Source of the DNA: Pseudomonas izuensis
GTDB lineage: Bacteria > Pseudomonadota > Gammaproteobacteria > Pseudomonadales > Pseudomonadaceae
Assembly: GCF_009861505.1 (NCBI RefSeq)
Contig: NZ_WTFT01000020.1
Span: 1 to 64,000, forward strand
Length of the DNA: 64,000 bases
Reading direction: 5' to 3'
How positions within the stretch are numbered: the stretch's first letter is position 1; every line of letters starts with the position of its first letter. Position numbers and translations under genes: made by a program. Positions 52,391 through 62,266 of the stretch are shown here, piece by piece. Under the pieces are notes generated by a model that saw nothing but the letters and a program-made list of their open reading frames with translations, was not told the DNA's origin and made no database searches.

Positions 52391-54613
52391 ATGCGCACAG
52401 GGATGGTGGCGTTGGCGCTGGGTTTGCTGGCCCTGCGTTTTTTACCGGCGTTGCCGCCGGTCGGTTTGTGGCTGTTGATGCCGGTGGCAGGTTTGATGTT
52501 GCTGCCGTTCAGGACGTATCCGGTGGCGTTTTTCCTGTTCGGTTTGAGCTGGGCCTGTGCGCAGGCGCAATGGGCGCTGGATGATCGACTGCCATCGAGC
52601 CTGGATGGAGAAACGCGTTGGATTGAAGGGCGGGTAACGGGATTGCCCCAGCACGGCGAGGCCGTCGTGCGATTCGAATTGGCTGACGCCCGGTCACGAC
52701 ACGGGACAGTGCCACGGCTCATGCGCCTGGCCTGGTACGATGGGCCGCCGGTGAACAGCGGTGAACGCTGGCGACTGGCGGTCAAGTTGAAGCGTCCCGC
52801 AGGGTTACTCAATCCGCATGCCTTCGATCACGAGGCCTGGCTGCTGGCGCGTCGTATCGGCGCGACCGGGACTGTCAAGGACGGCGAGCGACTTTCCGAG
52901 GCACGATGGGCCTGGCGTGACGGTATCCGTCAGAAGTTGCAGACCGTGGATGCCCAGGGGCGAACGGGCGCGTTGACGGCATTGGTGCTGGGGGATGGTG
53001 CCGGGCTCAGTCGCGAAGACTGGCAAGTGTTGCAGGACACCGGAACCGTGCACCTGTTGGTGATTTCCGGGCAACACATCGGGTTGCTGGCGGGGCTGGT
53101 GTATTTGCTGATTGCCGGGCTTGCCCGTTATGGCCTGTGGCCAAACCGCCTGCCATGGCTGCCCTGGGCCTGCGGTCTGGCATTCATGGCGGCCTTGGGT
53201 TATGGACTGTTGGCCGGTTTCGAGGTGCCGGTGCGCCGTGCCTGCCTGATGATCGGCCTGGTGCTGTTGTGGCGTCTGCGATTTCGCCACCTCGGTGCCT
53301 GGTGGCCGCTGTTGCTGGCGCTCAACGGCGTTTTGCTACTGGACCCGCTGGCCAGTCTGCAACCAGGATTCTGGTTGTCCTTCGGAGCGGTGGCGGTGCT
53401 GATCTTTACCTTCGGCGGTCGCCTGGGGCCCTGGCGATGGTGGCAAACCTGGACCCGTGCCCAATGGCTGATCGCTGTGGGCCTGGGTCCGTTGTTGCTG
53501 GTGCTGGGGTTGCCGATCAGTCTCAGCGGGCCGCTGGTCAATCTGCTGGCGGTGCCCTGGATCAGCCTGCTGGTGCTGCCACCTGCCTTGCTCGGGACCC
53601 TGCTGCTGCCCGTGCCTTATGTGGGGGAAGGGCTGCTGTGGCTCGCCGGCGGAATGCTCGACTGGCTTTTCAAGATGCTGACAGTGATGGCCGGGCAAAT
53701 TCCCGCGTGGGTGCCCGTGGCGGTTCCCTGGTGGGCATGGAGCATGGGGGCACTTGGCGCGTTCCTGCTTTTGCTGCCCCAAGGCGTGCCGCTACGGCCC
53801 TTGGGTTGGCCTTTGCTGCTGGTGCTGGTTTTTTCGCCCCGACCCACCCTGCCTGAAGGCATGGCCGAAATCTGGCAGCTGGATGTGGGGCAGGGGCTGG
53901 CCATCCTGGTGCGCACTCGCCATCACGCGCTGCTCTATGACGCCGGGCCGCGTGTTGGTGATAACGATCTCGGTGAGCGTGTGGTACTGCCGACGTTGCG
54001 CAAACTGGGCGTGGATGGTCTTGACCTGATGCTGATCAGTCACGCCCACGCCGATCATGCTGGCGGCGCGCGGGCGGTCGCCAAGGGACTGCCGGTGAAG
54101 CGTGTCATCAGTGGCGAACCCGGGGAGCTGCCGACGGAACTGCAAGCCGGGGACTGCGAGTCCAGCCGGCAATGGACGTGGGACGGTGTGAACTTTGAAC
54201 TCTGGCGATGGGCGGATGCCCGGGAAAGCAATCCAAAATCCTGTGTGCTGCAGATTGAAGCCAATGGCGAGCGATTGCTGCTGACCGGCGACATCGACAC
54301 GGCGGCCGAACGAGCGCTGCTCGACAGTCCGTTGGCCGTGGCCACCGACTGGTTGCAATCGCCGCACCACGGCAGCCGCAGTTCGTCTTCAGCGGCGTTG
54401 CTCGCCACGTTGCAACCCAAGGCAGTGCTGATCTCCCGTGGCCAGGGCAATTCCTTCGGCCATCCCCATCCCACCGTTATTGCACGCTATCGGGCCCGGG
54501 GCATGGCGATCCATGACAGCGCCGAACAGGGCGCCATCCGTCTGCAACTGGGGCACTTCAAACCGCCGTGGTCAATGCGTCAAGAACCGCGTTTCTGGCG
54601 CTCCGCGAAATGA
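52391..54613 (+). CDS. comEC: DNA internalisation/competence protein ComEC/Rec2
   Basis: This 740-residue inner-membrane protein forms the channel that takes single-stranded DNA into the cytoplasm. It has an N-terminal hydrophobic and DUF4131-like region, the competence domain (about residues 190-470, many transmembrane helices), and a C-terminal metallo-beta-lactamase fold with SHAHADHAGG near residue 550. The whole ORF is intact, so the gene looks functional. It is the first gene of a plus-strand run that continues into the exbB-like gene. Confidence 0.93.
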   Translation: MRTGMVALALGLLALRFLPALPPVGLWLLMPVAGLMLLPFRTYPVAFFLFGLSWACAQAQWALDDRLPSSLDGETRWIEGRVTGLPQHGEAVVRFELADARSRHGTVPRLMRLAWYDGPPVNSGERWRLAVKLKRPAGLLNPHAFDHEAWLLARRIGATGTVKDGERLSEARWAWRDGIRQKLQTVDAQGRTGALTALVLGDGAGLSREDWQVLQDTGTVHLLVISGQHIGLLAGLVYLLIAGLARYGLWPNRLPWLPWACGLAFMAALGYGLLAGFEVPVRRACLMIGLVLLWRLRFRHLGAWWPLLLALNGVLLLDPLASLQPGFWLSFGAVAVLIFTFGGRLGPWRWWQTWTRAQWLIAVGLGPLLLVLGLPISLSGPLVNLLAVPWISLLVLPPALLGTLLLPVPYVGEGLLWLAGGMLDWLFKMLTVMAGQIPAWVPVAVPWWAWSMGALGAFLLLLPQGVPLRPLGWPLLLVLVFSPRPTLPEGMAEIWQLDVGQGLAILVRTRHHALLYDAGPRVGDNDLGERVVLPTLRKLGVDGLDLMLISHAHADHAGGARAVAKGLPVKRVISGEPGELPTELQAGDCESSRQWTWDGVNFELWRWADARESNPKSCVLQIEANGERLLLTGDIDTAAERALLDSPLAVATDWLQSPHHGSRSSSSAALLATLQPKAVLISRGQGNSFGHPHPTVIARYRARGMAIHDSAEQGAIRLQLGHFKPPWSMRQEPRFWRSAK

Positions 54614-54711
54614 CCGCAGGTCATGAAAGCCCGACCGGATGCGACATCACGGTCTTCGGTGCGTCCAACCCCTATGTTAGAGTGGCGCACTTTTTCGAGG
54701 GGACTGTCACT

Positions 54712-55347
54712 GTGTGGGAATTGGTCAAATCCGGCGGCTGGATGATGCTGCCGATCATCCTGAGTTCCATCGCGGCAATGGCGATCGTTGCCGAGCGTCT
54801 CTGGACCCTGCGGGCCAGCCGCGTGACCCCGGAACACTTGCTGGGTCAGGTCTGGGTGTGGATCAAGGACAAAAAACTCAATAAGGAAAAACTCAAGGAA
54901 CTGCGCGCCAACTCCCCGCTGGGCGAGATCCTGGCGGCGGGCCTGGCCAACTCCAGACATGGTCGCGAGATCATGAAGGAATGCATCGAAGAGGCCGCCG
55001 CCCGGGTGATCCACGAGCTGGAGCGCTATATCAACGCGCTGGGCACCATCGCCGCCATGGCGCCGTTGCTGGGTCTGCTGGGCACCGTGTTGGGCATGAT
55101 CGATATCTTCAGTTCGTTCATGGGCACAGGTATGACGACCAACGCCGCCGTATTGGCCGGCGGCATTTCCAAGGCCTTGATTACCACGGCTTCTGGCCTG
55201 ATCGTGGGTATCCCGTCGGTGTTCTTTCACCGGTTTCTGCAACGACGCATCGATGAACTCGTCGTGGGCATGGAACAGGAAGCCATCAAGCTGGTTGAAG
55301 TGGTGCAGGGCGATCGTGACGTTGATCTGGCTGAGGGCAAAGCGTGA
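54712..55347 (+). CDS. MotA/TolQ/ExbB family proton channel protein
   Basis: This 211-residue protein has three predicted transmembrane helices and the TolQ/ExbB core GTIAAMAPLLGLLGTVLGMI (about residues 105-124). It pairs with the ExbD-like gene to form a proton-driven motor subunit. Start is the GTG at 54712 (VWELVKSGGWMM), with GAGG upstream; longer frames run back into the comEC end. Its role beside lpxK and murB points to envelope transport or maintenance, not certainly to TonB. Confidence 0.9.
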   Translation: MWELVKSGGWMMLPIILSSIAAMAIVAERLWTLRASRVTPEHLLGQVWVWIKDKKLNKEKLKELRANSPLGEILAAGLANSRHGREIMKECIEEAAARVIHELERYINALGTIAAMAPLLGLLGTVLGMIDIFSSFMGTGMTTNAAVLAGGISKALITTASGLIVGIPSVFFHRFLQRRIDELVVGMEQEAIKLVEVVQGDRDVDLAEGKA

Positions 55348-55772
55348 AATTCCGCCGCAAGCAACGGGAGAACGTGGACATCAACCTCGTATCATTGATC
55401 GACGTGGTGTTTGTCCTGCTGCTGTTTTTCGTGGTGACCACTACGTTCACCCGTGAAACCCAGTTGCGTGTCGATCTGCCGGAAGCGGTCAGCGGCTCAC
55501 CTGCCGAGGATCAGTCCAAACAGCTGGATATCGCCATCAGCGCTGACGGCGTGTTCTCGGTGAATAATCAGATTTTGCCCAAAAGTGATTTGGCGACCCT
55601 GATGGACGCGCTGCAGAAAGAGTCCAATGGCGACACCAGTCGACCGCTGTCCATCAGTGCCGACGGCAAATCCCAGCATCAGTCCGTGATTACTGCCATG
55701 GACGCCGCCGGCAAGCTTGGTTTCAGCCACTTGCGCATGACCACAGTCGAGGCGGCGCCGCCCGCGCCCTGA
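55344..55772 (+). CDS. ExbD/TolR family protein
   Basis: This 142-residue protein has one transmembrane helix (about residues 16-36) with the key D of INLVSLIDVVFVLLLFF and a periplasmic ExbD domain. Overlaps both neighbours by one or four bases, so it is coupled to the channel subunit and to lpxK. Confidence 0.9.
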   Translation: MKFRRKQRENVDINLVSLIDVVFVLLLFFVVTTTFTRETQLRVDLPEAVSGSPAEDQSKQLDIAISADGVFSVNNQILPKSDLATLMDALQKESNGDTSRPLSISADGKSQHQSVITAMDAAGKLGFSHLRMTTVEAAPPAP

Positions 55773-56782
55773 TGGCCATGTCCGAACGCCTGCTCGCCGC
55801 GTGGTACCGGGGGCATCCGGCCCTGAAGCTGCTGCAGCCACTGGAATGGCTGTATCGACGCGTGGTCAACAACAAGCGCAAGCGCTTCCTGGCGGGCGAG
55901 GGTGAAATCTATCAGCCGCCGGTGCCGCTGATCGTGGTCGGAAACATCACGGTCGGCGGTACCGGCAAGACACCGCTGATCCTGTGGATGATCCAGCATT
56001 GCCAGCGTAGCGGCTTGCGGGTCGGCGTGGTCAGCCGCGGTTATGGTGCAAAACCGCCGCAATTGCCGTGGCGGGTCGAGGCGGATCAAAGCGCAGGCGT
56101 TGCCGGCGACGAACCGCTGTTGATCGTCCAGCGCACCGGCGTACCGTTGATGATCGACCCGGACCGCAGCCGCGCCGTCCAAGCCTTGCTGGCAAGCGAG
56201 CCGCTGGACCTCATCCTGTCCGATGATGGCATGCAGCATTACCGACTGGCCCGGGATCTGGAACTGGTGCTGATCGACGCTGCCCGTGGCCTGGGTAACC
56301 AGCGCTGCCTGCCGGCCGGACCGTTGCGTGAACCGGTCGAGCGCCTGCAAAGTGTCGATGCGGTGCTTTATAACGGCGCCACGGCTGACCGTAGCGACGG
56401 TTTTGCCTTCCAGTTGCAACCGACGGCACTCATCAATCTGCGCAGCGGCGAACGACGTTCCCTCGAACACTTTCCCGCAGGCCAGGCGATGCACGCCGTG
56501 GCCGGGATCGGCAACCCCCGGCGTTTCTTCAAGACCCTCGAAACGCTACACTGGAAGCCAATCGCGCATGCATTCGCCGACCACGCCGAATACAGCGTGC
56601 AGGCCTTGAATTTCACCCCGTCATTGCCGTTGGTGATGACCGAAAAGGACGCAGTGAAGTGCCGTGCTTTCGCCGCCGCCGATTGGTGGTACCTGGCGGT
56701 GGATGCTGTGCCGTCACCGGCTTTCGAGGCCTGGTTCGATACACAGTTGATGCGCCTGTTGCCGGCGCGTCTGTTGCCTTAA
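55772..56782 (+). CDS. lpxK: tetraacyldisaccharide 4'-kinase
   Basis: This 336-residue enzyme phosphorylates the 4' position of the lipid A disaccharide precursor at the inner membrane. The nucleotide-binding loop GNITVGGTGKT is at 58-68 and DDGMQHYRLARDLE follows further on. TGATG start/stop overlap couples it to the ExbD-like gene; an internal ATG at 55778 is also possible. Confidence 0.94.
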   Translation: MAMSERLLAAWYRGHPALKLLQPLEWLYRRVVNNKRKRFLAGEGEIYQPPVPLIVVGNITVGGTGKTPLILWMIQHCQRSGLRVGVVSRGYGAKPPQLPWRVEADQSAGVAGDEPLLIVQRTGVPLMIDPDRSRAVQALLASEPLDLILSDDGMQHYRLARDLELVLIDAARGLGNQRCLPAGPLREPVERLQSVDAVLYNGATADRSDGFAFQLQPTALINLRSGERRSLEHFPAGQAMHAVAGIGNPRRFFKTLETLHWKPIAHAFADHAEYSVQALNFTPSLPLVMTEKDAVKCRAFAAADWWYLAVDAVPSPAFEAWFDTQLMRLLPARLLP

Positions 56783-56807
56783 ATCCGTTTTTATCCAGGG
56801 AATGTTC

Positions 56808-56993
56808 ATGGACACCAAATTGCTCGACATCCTCGCTTGCCCGGTCTGCAAAGGCCCGCTCAAGCTCAGCGCCGACAAGACCGAGCTGATCAGCAAGGGC
56901 GCCGGCCTGGCGTACCCGATTCGCGACGGTATCCCGGTAATGCTCGAAACCGAAGCCCGCACCCTGACCACCGACGAGCGCCTGGATAAATGA
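56808..56993 (+). CDS. Trm112 family protein
   Basis: This 61-residue protein has the Trm112-like CPVCKGPL motif (C11, C14) and ends LTTDERLDK. Bacterial members are small and their partner is not known; they are often encoded between lpxK and kdsB as here. The ATG at 56808 has AGGG seven bases upstream. It overlaps kdsB by four bases. Confidence 0.9.
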   Translation: MDTKLLDILACPVCKGPLKLSADKTELISKGAGLAYPIRDGIPVMLETEARTLTTDERLDK

Positions 56994-57754
56994 CCAAAGC
57001 CTTTACCGTTGTCATTCCTGCACGCTACGCCTCCACCCGTTTGCCGGGCAAACCGTTGCTGCTGATTGCCGGCAAGCCGATGATTCAGCACGTCTGGGAG
57101 CAGGCGAGCAGAAGCAGCGCCCAGCGCGTAGTAGTTGCGACTGACGATGCGCGCATCCTCGAGGCCTGCATCGGGTTTGGCGCTGAAGTCGTGATGACCC
57201 GCGAGGATCACAACTCCGGCACCGATCGCCTGGCGGAAGTCGCGGCGAAACTGGGCCTGGCACCTGACGCCATCATCGTTAACGTCCAGGGTGACGAACC
57301 GTTGATCCCGCCGAGCGTGATCGATCAGGTCGCCGCCAACCTGGCGACCCATACCGAAACGCGCATGGCCACCCTGGCCGAGCCGATCGAAGACGTGGAA
57401 ACCCTGTTCAATCCCAACGTGGTCAAGGTCGTCAGCGACCTCAATGGCCTGGCACTGACTTTCAGTCGCGCTACATTGCCATGGGCACGGGATGCCTTTG
57501 CCCAGAGTCGCGACCAGTTGCCGGAAGGCGTGCCGTATCGTCGCCACATCGGCATTTATGCCTACCGCGCCGGTTTCCTGCATGACTTCGTCAGTTGGGG
57601 CCCGTGCTGGCTGGAAAACACTGAATGCCTGGAGCAACTACGGGCTCTCTGGCACGGCGTACGGATTCATGTCGCCGACGCGCTGATCGCGCCGCCGGCC
57701 GGTGTCGATACCGTTGAAGACCTTGAGCGCGTTCGTCGCCTGCTGGAGGCCTGA
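56990..57754 (+). CDS. kdsB: 3-deoxy-manno-octulosonate cytidylyltransferase
   Basis: This 254-residue enzyme activates Kdo as CMP-Kdo for lipopolysaccharide core synthesis. The nucleotide-binding block ARYASTRLPGKPL is at 11-23 and the metal-binding QGDEPLI is near 100-106. It overlaps Trm112 by four bases and the phosphatase by one base. Confidence 0.94.
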   Translation: MTKAFTVVIPARYASTRLPGKPLLLIAGKPMIQHVWEQASRSSAQRVVVATDDARILEACIGFGAEVVMTREDHNSGTDRLAEVAAKLGLAPDAIIVNVQGDEPLIPPSVIDQVAANLATHTETRMATLAEPIEDVETLFNPNVVKVVSDLNGLALTFSRATLPWARDAFAQSRDQLPEGVPYRRHIGIYAYRAGFLHDFVSWGPCWLENTECLEQLRALWHGVRIHVADALIAPPAGVDTVEDLERVRRLLEA

Positions 57755-58218
57755 TGCGGGTTCTGTTTGTCTGCTTGGGCAACATCTGCCGGTCACCCAC
57801 CGCCGAGGGCGTGCTGCGGCACAAACTTCGTGAGGCGGGCCTGGCCGATCAAGTCGAAGTCGCCTCCGCCGGTACCGGTGACTGGCACGTCGGCAAGGCG
57901 CCGGACAAGCGCAGCCAGGCTGCAGCGAAGCTGCGTGGCTACGACCTGTCGACCCAGCGCGCCCAGCAAGTGACTCGTGCCGATTTCGCCACTTATGACC
58001 TGATTTTGGCGATGGACAACAGCAACCTTCGCAACCTCAAGGCTTTGCAGCCGGACAAAGGCAAGGCCGAGCTGGACTTGTTCCTGCGCCGTTATCAGTC
58101 AGATGTCGATGAGGTGCCGGACCCGTACTACGACGGCGACCAGGGTTTCGAGCAGGTGCTGGACCTGATCGAGCGTGCGAGCGATTTGCTGGTGATCGAA
58201 TTGAAGGGACGGTTATGA
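57754..58218 (+). CDS. low-molecular-weight protein tyrosine phosphatase
   Basis: This 154-residue enzyme has the C-x5-R-S loop CLGNICRS (catalytic C7, R13) and the general acid D123 in VPDPYYDG. It is similar in size to eukaryotic-like LMW phosphatases found beside kdsB/murB in Pseudomonas. Substrate unknown. The start overlaps the kdsB stop (TGATG). Confidence 0.92.
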   Translation: MRVLFVCLGNICRSPTAEGVLRHKLREAGLADQVEVASAGTGDWHVGKAPDKRSQAAAKLRGYDLSTQRAQQVTRADFATYDLILAMDNSNLRNLKALQPDKGKAELDLFLRRYQSDVDEVPDPYYDGDQGFEQVLDLIERASDLLVIELKGRL

Positions 58219-59234
58219 GTCTGCAGGTGCGCTCACAGGTTTCGCTCAAGCCGTACAACAGTTTCGGCGTGGACGTTCAGGCCCGCCTGTTTGCCGAGGC
58301 CCATAGCGATGCCGACGTGCGTGAGGCCTTGGCCTATGCACAAGCGCATGACGTGCCGCTATTGGTGATTGGCGGTGGCAGCAACTTGCTGTTGACGGCC
58401 GATATCCAGTCACTGGTGCTGCGCATGGCCACACGCGGGATTCGCGTGGTGAGCGACGACGGCAACAAAGTGGTGATTGAAGCGGAGGCCGGCGAGCCAT
58501 GGCACCCGTTCGTGCAACACACCCTGGTGCAGGGGTTGTCAGGCCTGGAAAATCTCAGCCTGATCCCTGGCACCGTCGGTGCGGCGCCGATGCAGAACAT
58601 CGGTGCCTACGGGGTCGAGATCAAGGACGTGTTCGCCGGCCTGACCGCCCTCGATCGCCAGAGTGGCGAGTTGCGCGAGTTCACCCTGGAAGAATGCAAC
58701 TTCGCTTACCGTGACAGCCTGTTCAAACAGGAACCGGGACGCTGGTTGATCCTGCGCGTGCGTTTCATTCTCGACCGCACCGCGCACCTGCATCTGGAAT
58801 ACGGCCCGGTGCGTCAACGCCTGACCGAGCAAGGCATCGAGCATCCGACGGCCAGTGATGTCAGCCAGGCCATTTGCAGCATTCGCAACGAAAAACTTCC
58901 GGACCCGGCGGTACTGGGCAACGCCGGCAGTTTCTTCAAGAATCCCTTGGTGTCGGCGGCGCTGGTTGCACAGCTCAAAGGCGAATACCCGGATCTGGTG
59001 GCCTACCCGCAACCCGACGGACAGATGAAACTGGCCGCCGGATGGCTGATCGAACGGGCAGGGTGGAAAGGTTTTCGCGAAGCCGATGCCGGCGTGCATA
59101 AAATGCAGGCGCTGGTATTGGTTAACTACGGCGATGCCACCGGCCTGCAACTGCTGAACCTGGCGCAGCGCATCCAGAAAGACATTTCCGAGCGTTTCCA
59201 TGTCGACCTGGAAATGGAGCCGAACCGGTATTGA
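58215..59234 (+). CDS. murB: UDP-N-acetylenolpyruvoylglucosamine reductase
   Basis: This 339-residue flavoenzyme forms UDP-MurNAc in peptidoglycan synthesis. It has FAD-binding GGGSNLLL (53-60), PGTVGAAPMQNIGAYGVE (118-135) and the catalytic proton donor S239 in NAGSFFKNP, with the R in AYRDSLF. This is type I, with the extra domain as in E. coli MurB (342 residues). Last gene of the operon before a terminator. Confidence 0.94.
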   Translation: MSLQVRSQVSLKPYNSFGVDVQARLFAEAHSDADVREALAYAQAHDVPLLVIGGGSNLLLTADIQSLVLRMATRGIRVVSDDGNKVVIEAEAGEPWHPFVQHTLVQGLSGLENLSLIPGTVGAAPMQNIGAYGVEIKDVFAGLTALDRQSGELREFTLEECNFAYRDSLFKQEPGRWLILRVRFILDRTAHLHLEYGPVRQRLTEQGIEHPTASDVSQAICSIRNEKLPDPAVLGNAGSFFKNPLVSAALVAQLKGEYPDLVAYPQPDGQMKLAAGWLIERAGWKGFREADAGVHKMQALVLVNYGDATGLQLLNLAQRIQKDISERFHVDLEMEPNRY

Positions 59235-59258
59235 AGCTAAGCTTTTAAGGTTCAATCC

Positions 59259-59294
59259 AAAGCCCTGCACTGATGAACAGTGCAGGGCTTTTTT
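59259..59294 (+). terminator. rho-independent terminator of the lpxK-murB operon
   Basis: AAAGCCCTGCACTG (59259-59272) pairs with CAGTGCAGGGCTTT (59278-59291) around five bases and is followed by a T-tract. Confidence 0.92.
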
Positions 59295-59477
59295 GTTAAT
59301 GCTGCGTTAACTTAGCGAGCTAACGATGCAAGGCATTTCCTCATCAAAGGCCCGGTGCAGACGGTTTCGTCGGCATAAGAGAGCCCCTTTAGCCTGAGCC
59401 GATCTGCGTGATGCCAACCGCCGATTTTCGGCGGCAGATTGCTCGACCCCATAACCCAATACTATGCGGGCGTGCCC

Positions 59478-59948
59478 ATGATTACCCTGAAGCTCAATGG
59501 TCAAGACCATCAACTCGACGTCACCGAGGACATGCCGCTACTTTGGGCGATCCGGGACGTCGCCGGCTACAACGGCACCAAGTTCGGCTGCGGCATGGGC
59601 CTGTGCGGTGCCTGCACTATTCACATCGAAGGCGCCCCGGCGCGTAGTTGCATCACGCCGATCGGTTCCGTTGTCGGGCAGAACATCACCACCATCGACA
59701 ACCTGCACGCCGACCCGGTCGGCAAAGTCGTGCAGCAAGCCTGGCTCGATACCGCCGTAGCCCAGTGCGGTTACTGCCAGGGTGGGCAAATCATGTCCGC
59801 CACCGCATTGCTCAAGACCAATCCGAACCCAAGCGACGAACAGATCGAGGAGGCAATGATCGGCAACATCTGCCGTTGCGGTACCTACAACCGCATCAAG
59901 ATCGCCATCCGCCAGGCCTCCACCCACCTGAAGGAGGCCAAGGCATGA
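59478..59948 (+). CDS. 2Fe-2S subunit of an IorA-like molybdenum hydroxylase
   Basis: This 156-residue protein binds two [2Fe-2S] clusters: C38, C43, C46 and C58 (plant-ferredoxin type, GCGMGLCGAC) and C97, C100, C132 and C134 (CGYC, CRCG). It matches the small subunit of isoquinoline 1-oxidoreductase (IorA) and xanthine-dehydrogenase-type enzymes. It overlaps the large subunit gene by four bases. Start at 59478; the region upstream has no SD clear enough to exclude another start. Confidence 0.9.
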   Translation: MITLKLNGQDHQLDVTEDMPLLWAIRDVAGYNGTKFGCGMGLCGACTIHIEGAPARSCITPIGSVVGQNITTIDNLHADPVGKVVQQAWLDTAVAQCGYCQGGQIMSATALLKTNPNPSDEQIEEAMIGNICRCGTYNRIKIAIRQASTHLKEAKA

Positions 59949-62266
59949 GCCGGTTACCGAATGATTTTGCCCTGAGCAACCTCAGCCGTCGTGGTTTCCT
60001 GAAAGGTGTGGGCGCGACCGGTGCCCTGGTAGTCGCCGCGAGCTGGGGCTGGCAAGACGTTTTTGCCGAAGAAAAAGAGAAGAAATTCGGTGCCGATGGC
60101 ATGCCCAACGGTTGGGTCGATGACCCCAAGGTGTACGTCAGCATCGCCACTGATGGCACGGTGACTGTGGTTTGCAACCGATCGGAAATGGGCCAGGGGG
60201 TACGCACCAGCCTGACCATGGTCGTCGCCGATGAGCTGGAAGCCGATTGGGCTCGGGTCAAAGTGCGGCAGGCGCCGGGCGACGAAGCCCGCTTCGGCAA
60301 CCAGGACACCGACGGTTCGCGCAGCATGCGCCACTGGTATGAGCCGATGCGCCGTTGTGGTGCCGCCGCGCGGACCATGCTGGAACAGGCCGCTGCCGAC
60401 CAGTGGCAAGTACCAGTCGACGAATGCCACGCGCAACTGCATAAAGTCGTTCACAAACCTTCCGGTCGTGAACTGGAGTATGGCGCCCTGGCCGCCGCTG
60501 CCAGCGCCCTGGCCGTGCCGGCGCGTGACAGTCTGCGGCTCAAGCAGCCATCGGAATTCCGCTACATCGGCAAGGAAGGCAACAAGGCCATCGACGGTGA
60601 TGACATCGTCAACGGTCGCGCCGTGTATGGGGCCGACGTGCATTTCGACGGCATGCTGTTCGCCACCATTGCCCGGCCAGCGGTATATGGCGGCAAGGTC
60701 AAGAGTTTCGATGCTTCGGCGGCGATGAAAGTCCCCGGCGTGGTCAAGGTCGTGCAGATCGAGAGCCGTCCGCTGCCGTCGGAGTTTCAGCCGCTGGGCG
60801 GCGTCGCCGTGGTGGCCAACAATACCTGGGCGGCGATCAAGGGCCGCGAGGCACTGAAAATCGAATGGGATGACGGTGCCAACGCCAGTTACGATTCGAT
60901 CGCCTACCGCAAGGAGCTGGAAGCAGCGTCCCTCAAACCGGGCAAAGTCGTGCGCAATACCGGCAACATCGACGAAGCCATGGGCAGCGCCGACAGCACG
61001 CTGGAAGCGTCTTACTACCTGCCGCATTTGTCTCAGTCGCCGATGGAGCCGATGGTCGCCATCGCCCGGTTCAAGGATGGCACGTGCGAAGCCTGGGGCC
61101 CGAGCCAGGCACCACAAGTCACCCGCGAACGGATCGGCGAGCGCCTGGGCCTGCCATTCGACAACGTCACCTTCAATGTCACCTTGCTCGGCGGCGGTTT
61201 CGGTCGCAAGTCAAAGCCTGACTTCATCATTGAAGCGGCCATCCTGGCCAAGGAGTTCCCCGGAAAAGCGGTTCGCGTGCAATGGACCCGTGAAGACGAT
61301 ATCCATTGTTCGTATTTCCATACCGTATCCGCCGAATACCTCAAAGCCAGCCTGAACAAGGATGGCCTGCCGTCCGGCTGGTTGCACCGTACGGTGGCAC
61401 CGAGCATCACCGCGTTGTTTGCGCCGGGCATGAACCACGAGGCGGCGTTCGAGCTGGGCATGGGCTTCACCAACATGGCCTACGCCATTCCCAACATCCG
61501 CCTGGAAAACCCTGAAGCGGCCATCCATACCCGCGTGGGCTGGTACCGCTCGGTGTCGAACATCCCACATGGCTTCGCGATTCAAAGCTTCATCGACGAG
61601 TTGGCGCACAAGGCCAAGCAAGACCCGCTCAAGTACCAGATCAAGTTGCTCGGTCCGGACCGTCAGATCGATCCGCGTACCTTGAGTGAAGAGTGGAACT
61701 ACGGCGAATCGCCCGAACGTTATCCAATCGACACCGCGCGGTTGCGCACAGTGCTGGAAACCGCCGCCAAAGCCGCCGGTTGGGGGCGTGAATTGCCGAA
61801 GGGGCGAGGCCTTGGCCTGGCGGTGCATTACAGCTTCGTGACCTACGTGGCGGCGGTGATCGAGGTCGAAGTCAAAGATGATGGCACATTGATCGTACAC
61901 AAGGCCGACATCGCTGTGGATTGCGGGCCGCAGATCAACCCCGAGCGGATCCGCGCACAGTTCGAGGGCGCCTGCGTCATGGGCCTGGGTAACGCGGTGC
62001 TGGGCGAGATCAGCTTCAAGGACGGCAAGGTCCAGCAGGACAACTTCCACATGTACGAGGTGGCGCGCATGTCTCTGGCGCCGAAGGAAGTCGCCGTGCA
62101 TCTGGTCACGCCACCGGGCACGGTGCCCTTGGGGGGTGTCGGCGAGCCGGGTGTGCCGCCAATTGCCCCGGCGCTGTGTAATGCGATCTTTGCCGCCACC
62201 GGCAAACGCATTCGCGACCTGCCGGTCCGTTACCAGCTGCAGGGCTGGAACAAGGCTGGAGCCTGA
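59945..62266 (+). CDS. molybdopterin-binding subunit of an IorB-like hydroxylase
   Basis: This 773-residue protein belongs to the xanthine dehydrogenase family large subunit. A twin-arginine signal (SRRGFLKGVG, about residues 13-22) directs export to the periplasm with the Fe-S subunit. The C-terminal GVGEPGVPP carries the catalytic glutamate (about E734), and GGGFGRKSK is a cofactor-binding block. No FAD subunit is encoded nearby, which fits the IorAB type. The substrate (aldehyde or N-heterocycle) cannot be told. Confidence 0.9.
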   Translation: MSRLPNDFALSNLSRRGFLKGVGATGALVVAASWGWQDVFAEEKEKKFGADGMPNGWVDDPKVYVSIATDGTVTVVCNRSEMGQGVRTSLTMVVADELEADWARVKVRQAPGDEARFGNQDTDGSRSMRHWYEPMRRCGAAARTMLEQAAADQWQVPVDECHAQLHKVVHKPSGRELEYGALAAAASALAVPARDSLRLKQPSEFRYIGKEGNKAIDGDDIVNGRAVYGADVHFDGMLFATIARPAVYGGKVKSFDASAAMKVPGVVKVVQIESRPLPSEFQPLGGVAVVANNTWAAIKGREALKIEWDDGANASYDSIAYRKELEAASLKPGKVVRNTGNIDEAMGSADSTLEASYYLPHLSQSPMEPMVAIARFKDGTCEAWGPSQAPQVTRERIGERLGLPFDNVTFNVTLLGGGFGRKSKPDFIIEAAILAKEFPGKAVRVQWTREDDIHCSYFHTVSAEYLKASLNKDGLPSGWLHRTVAPSITALFAPGMNHEAAFELGMGFTNMAYAIPNIRLENPEAAIHTRVGWYRSVSNIPHGFAIQSFIDELAHKAKQDPLKYQIKLLGPDRQIDPRTLSEEWNYGESPERYPIDTARLRTVLETAAKAAGWGRELPKGRGLGLAVHYSFVTYVAAVIEVEVKDDGTLIVHKADIAVDCGPQINPERIRAQFEGACVMGLGNAVLGEISFKDGKVQQDNFHMYEVARMSLAPKEVAVHLVTPPGTVPLGGVGEPGVPPIAPALCNAIFAATGKRIRDLPVRYQLQGWNKAGA

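Noticed and set aside
51739..52812. A 357-codon frame for the DUF2062 gene
   Set aside because: The upstream half lies antisense to comEC and lacks any family feature; the DUF2062 protein starts at 52254 with a good ribosome binding site.
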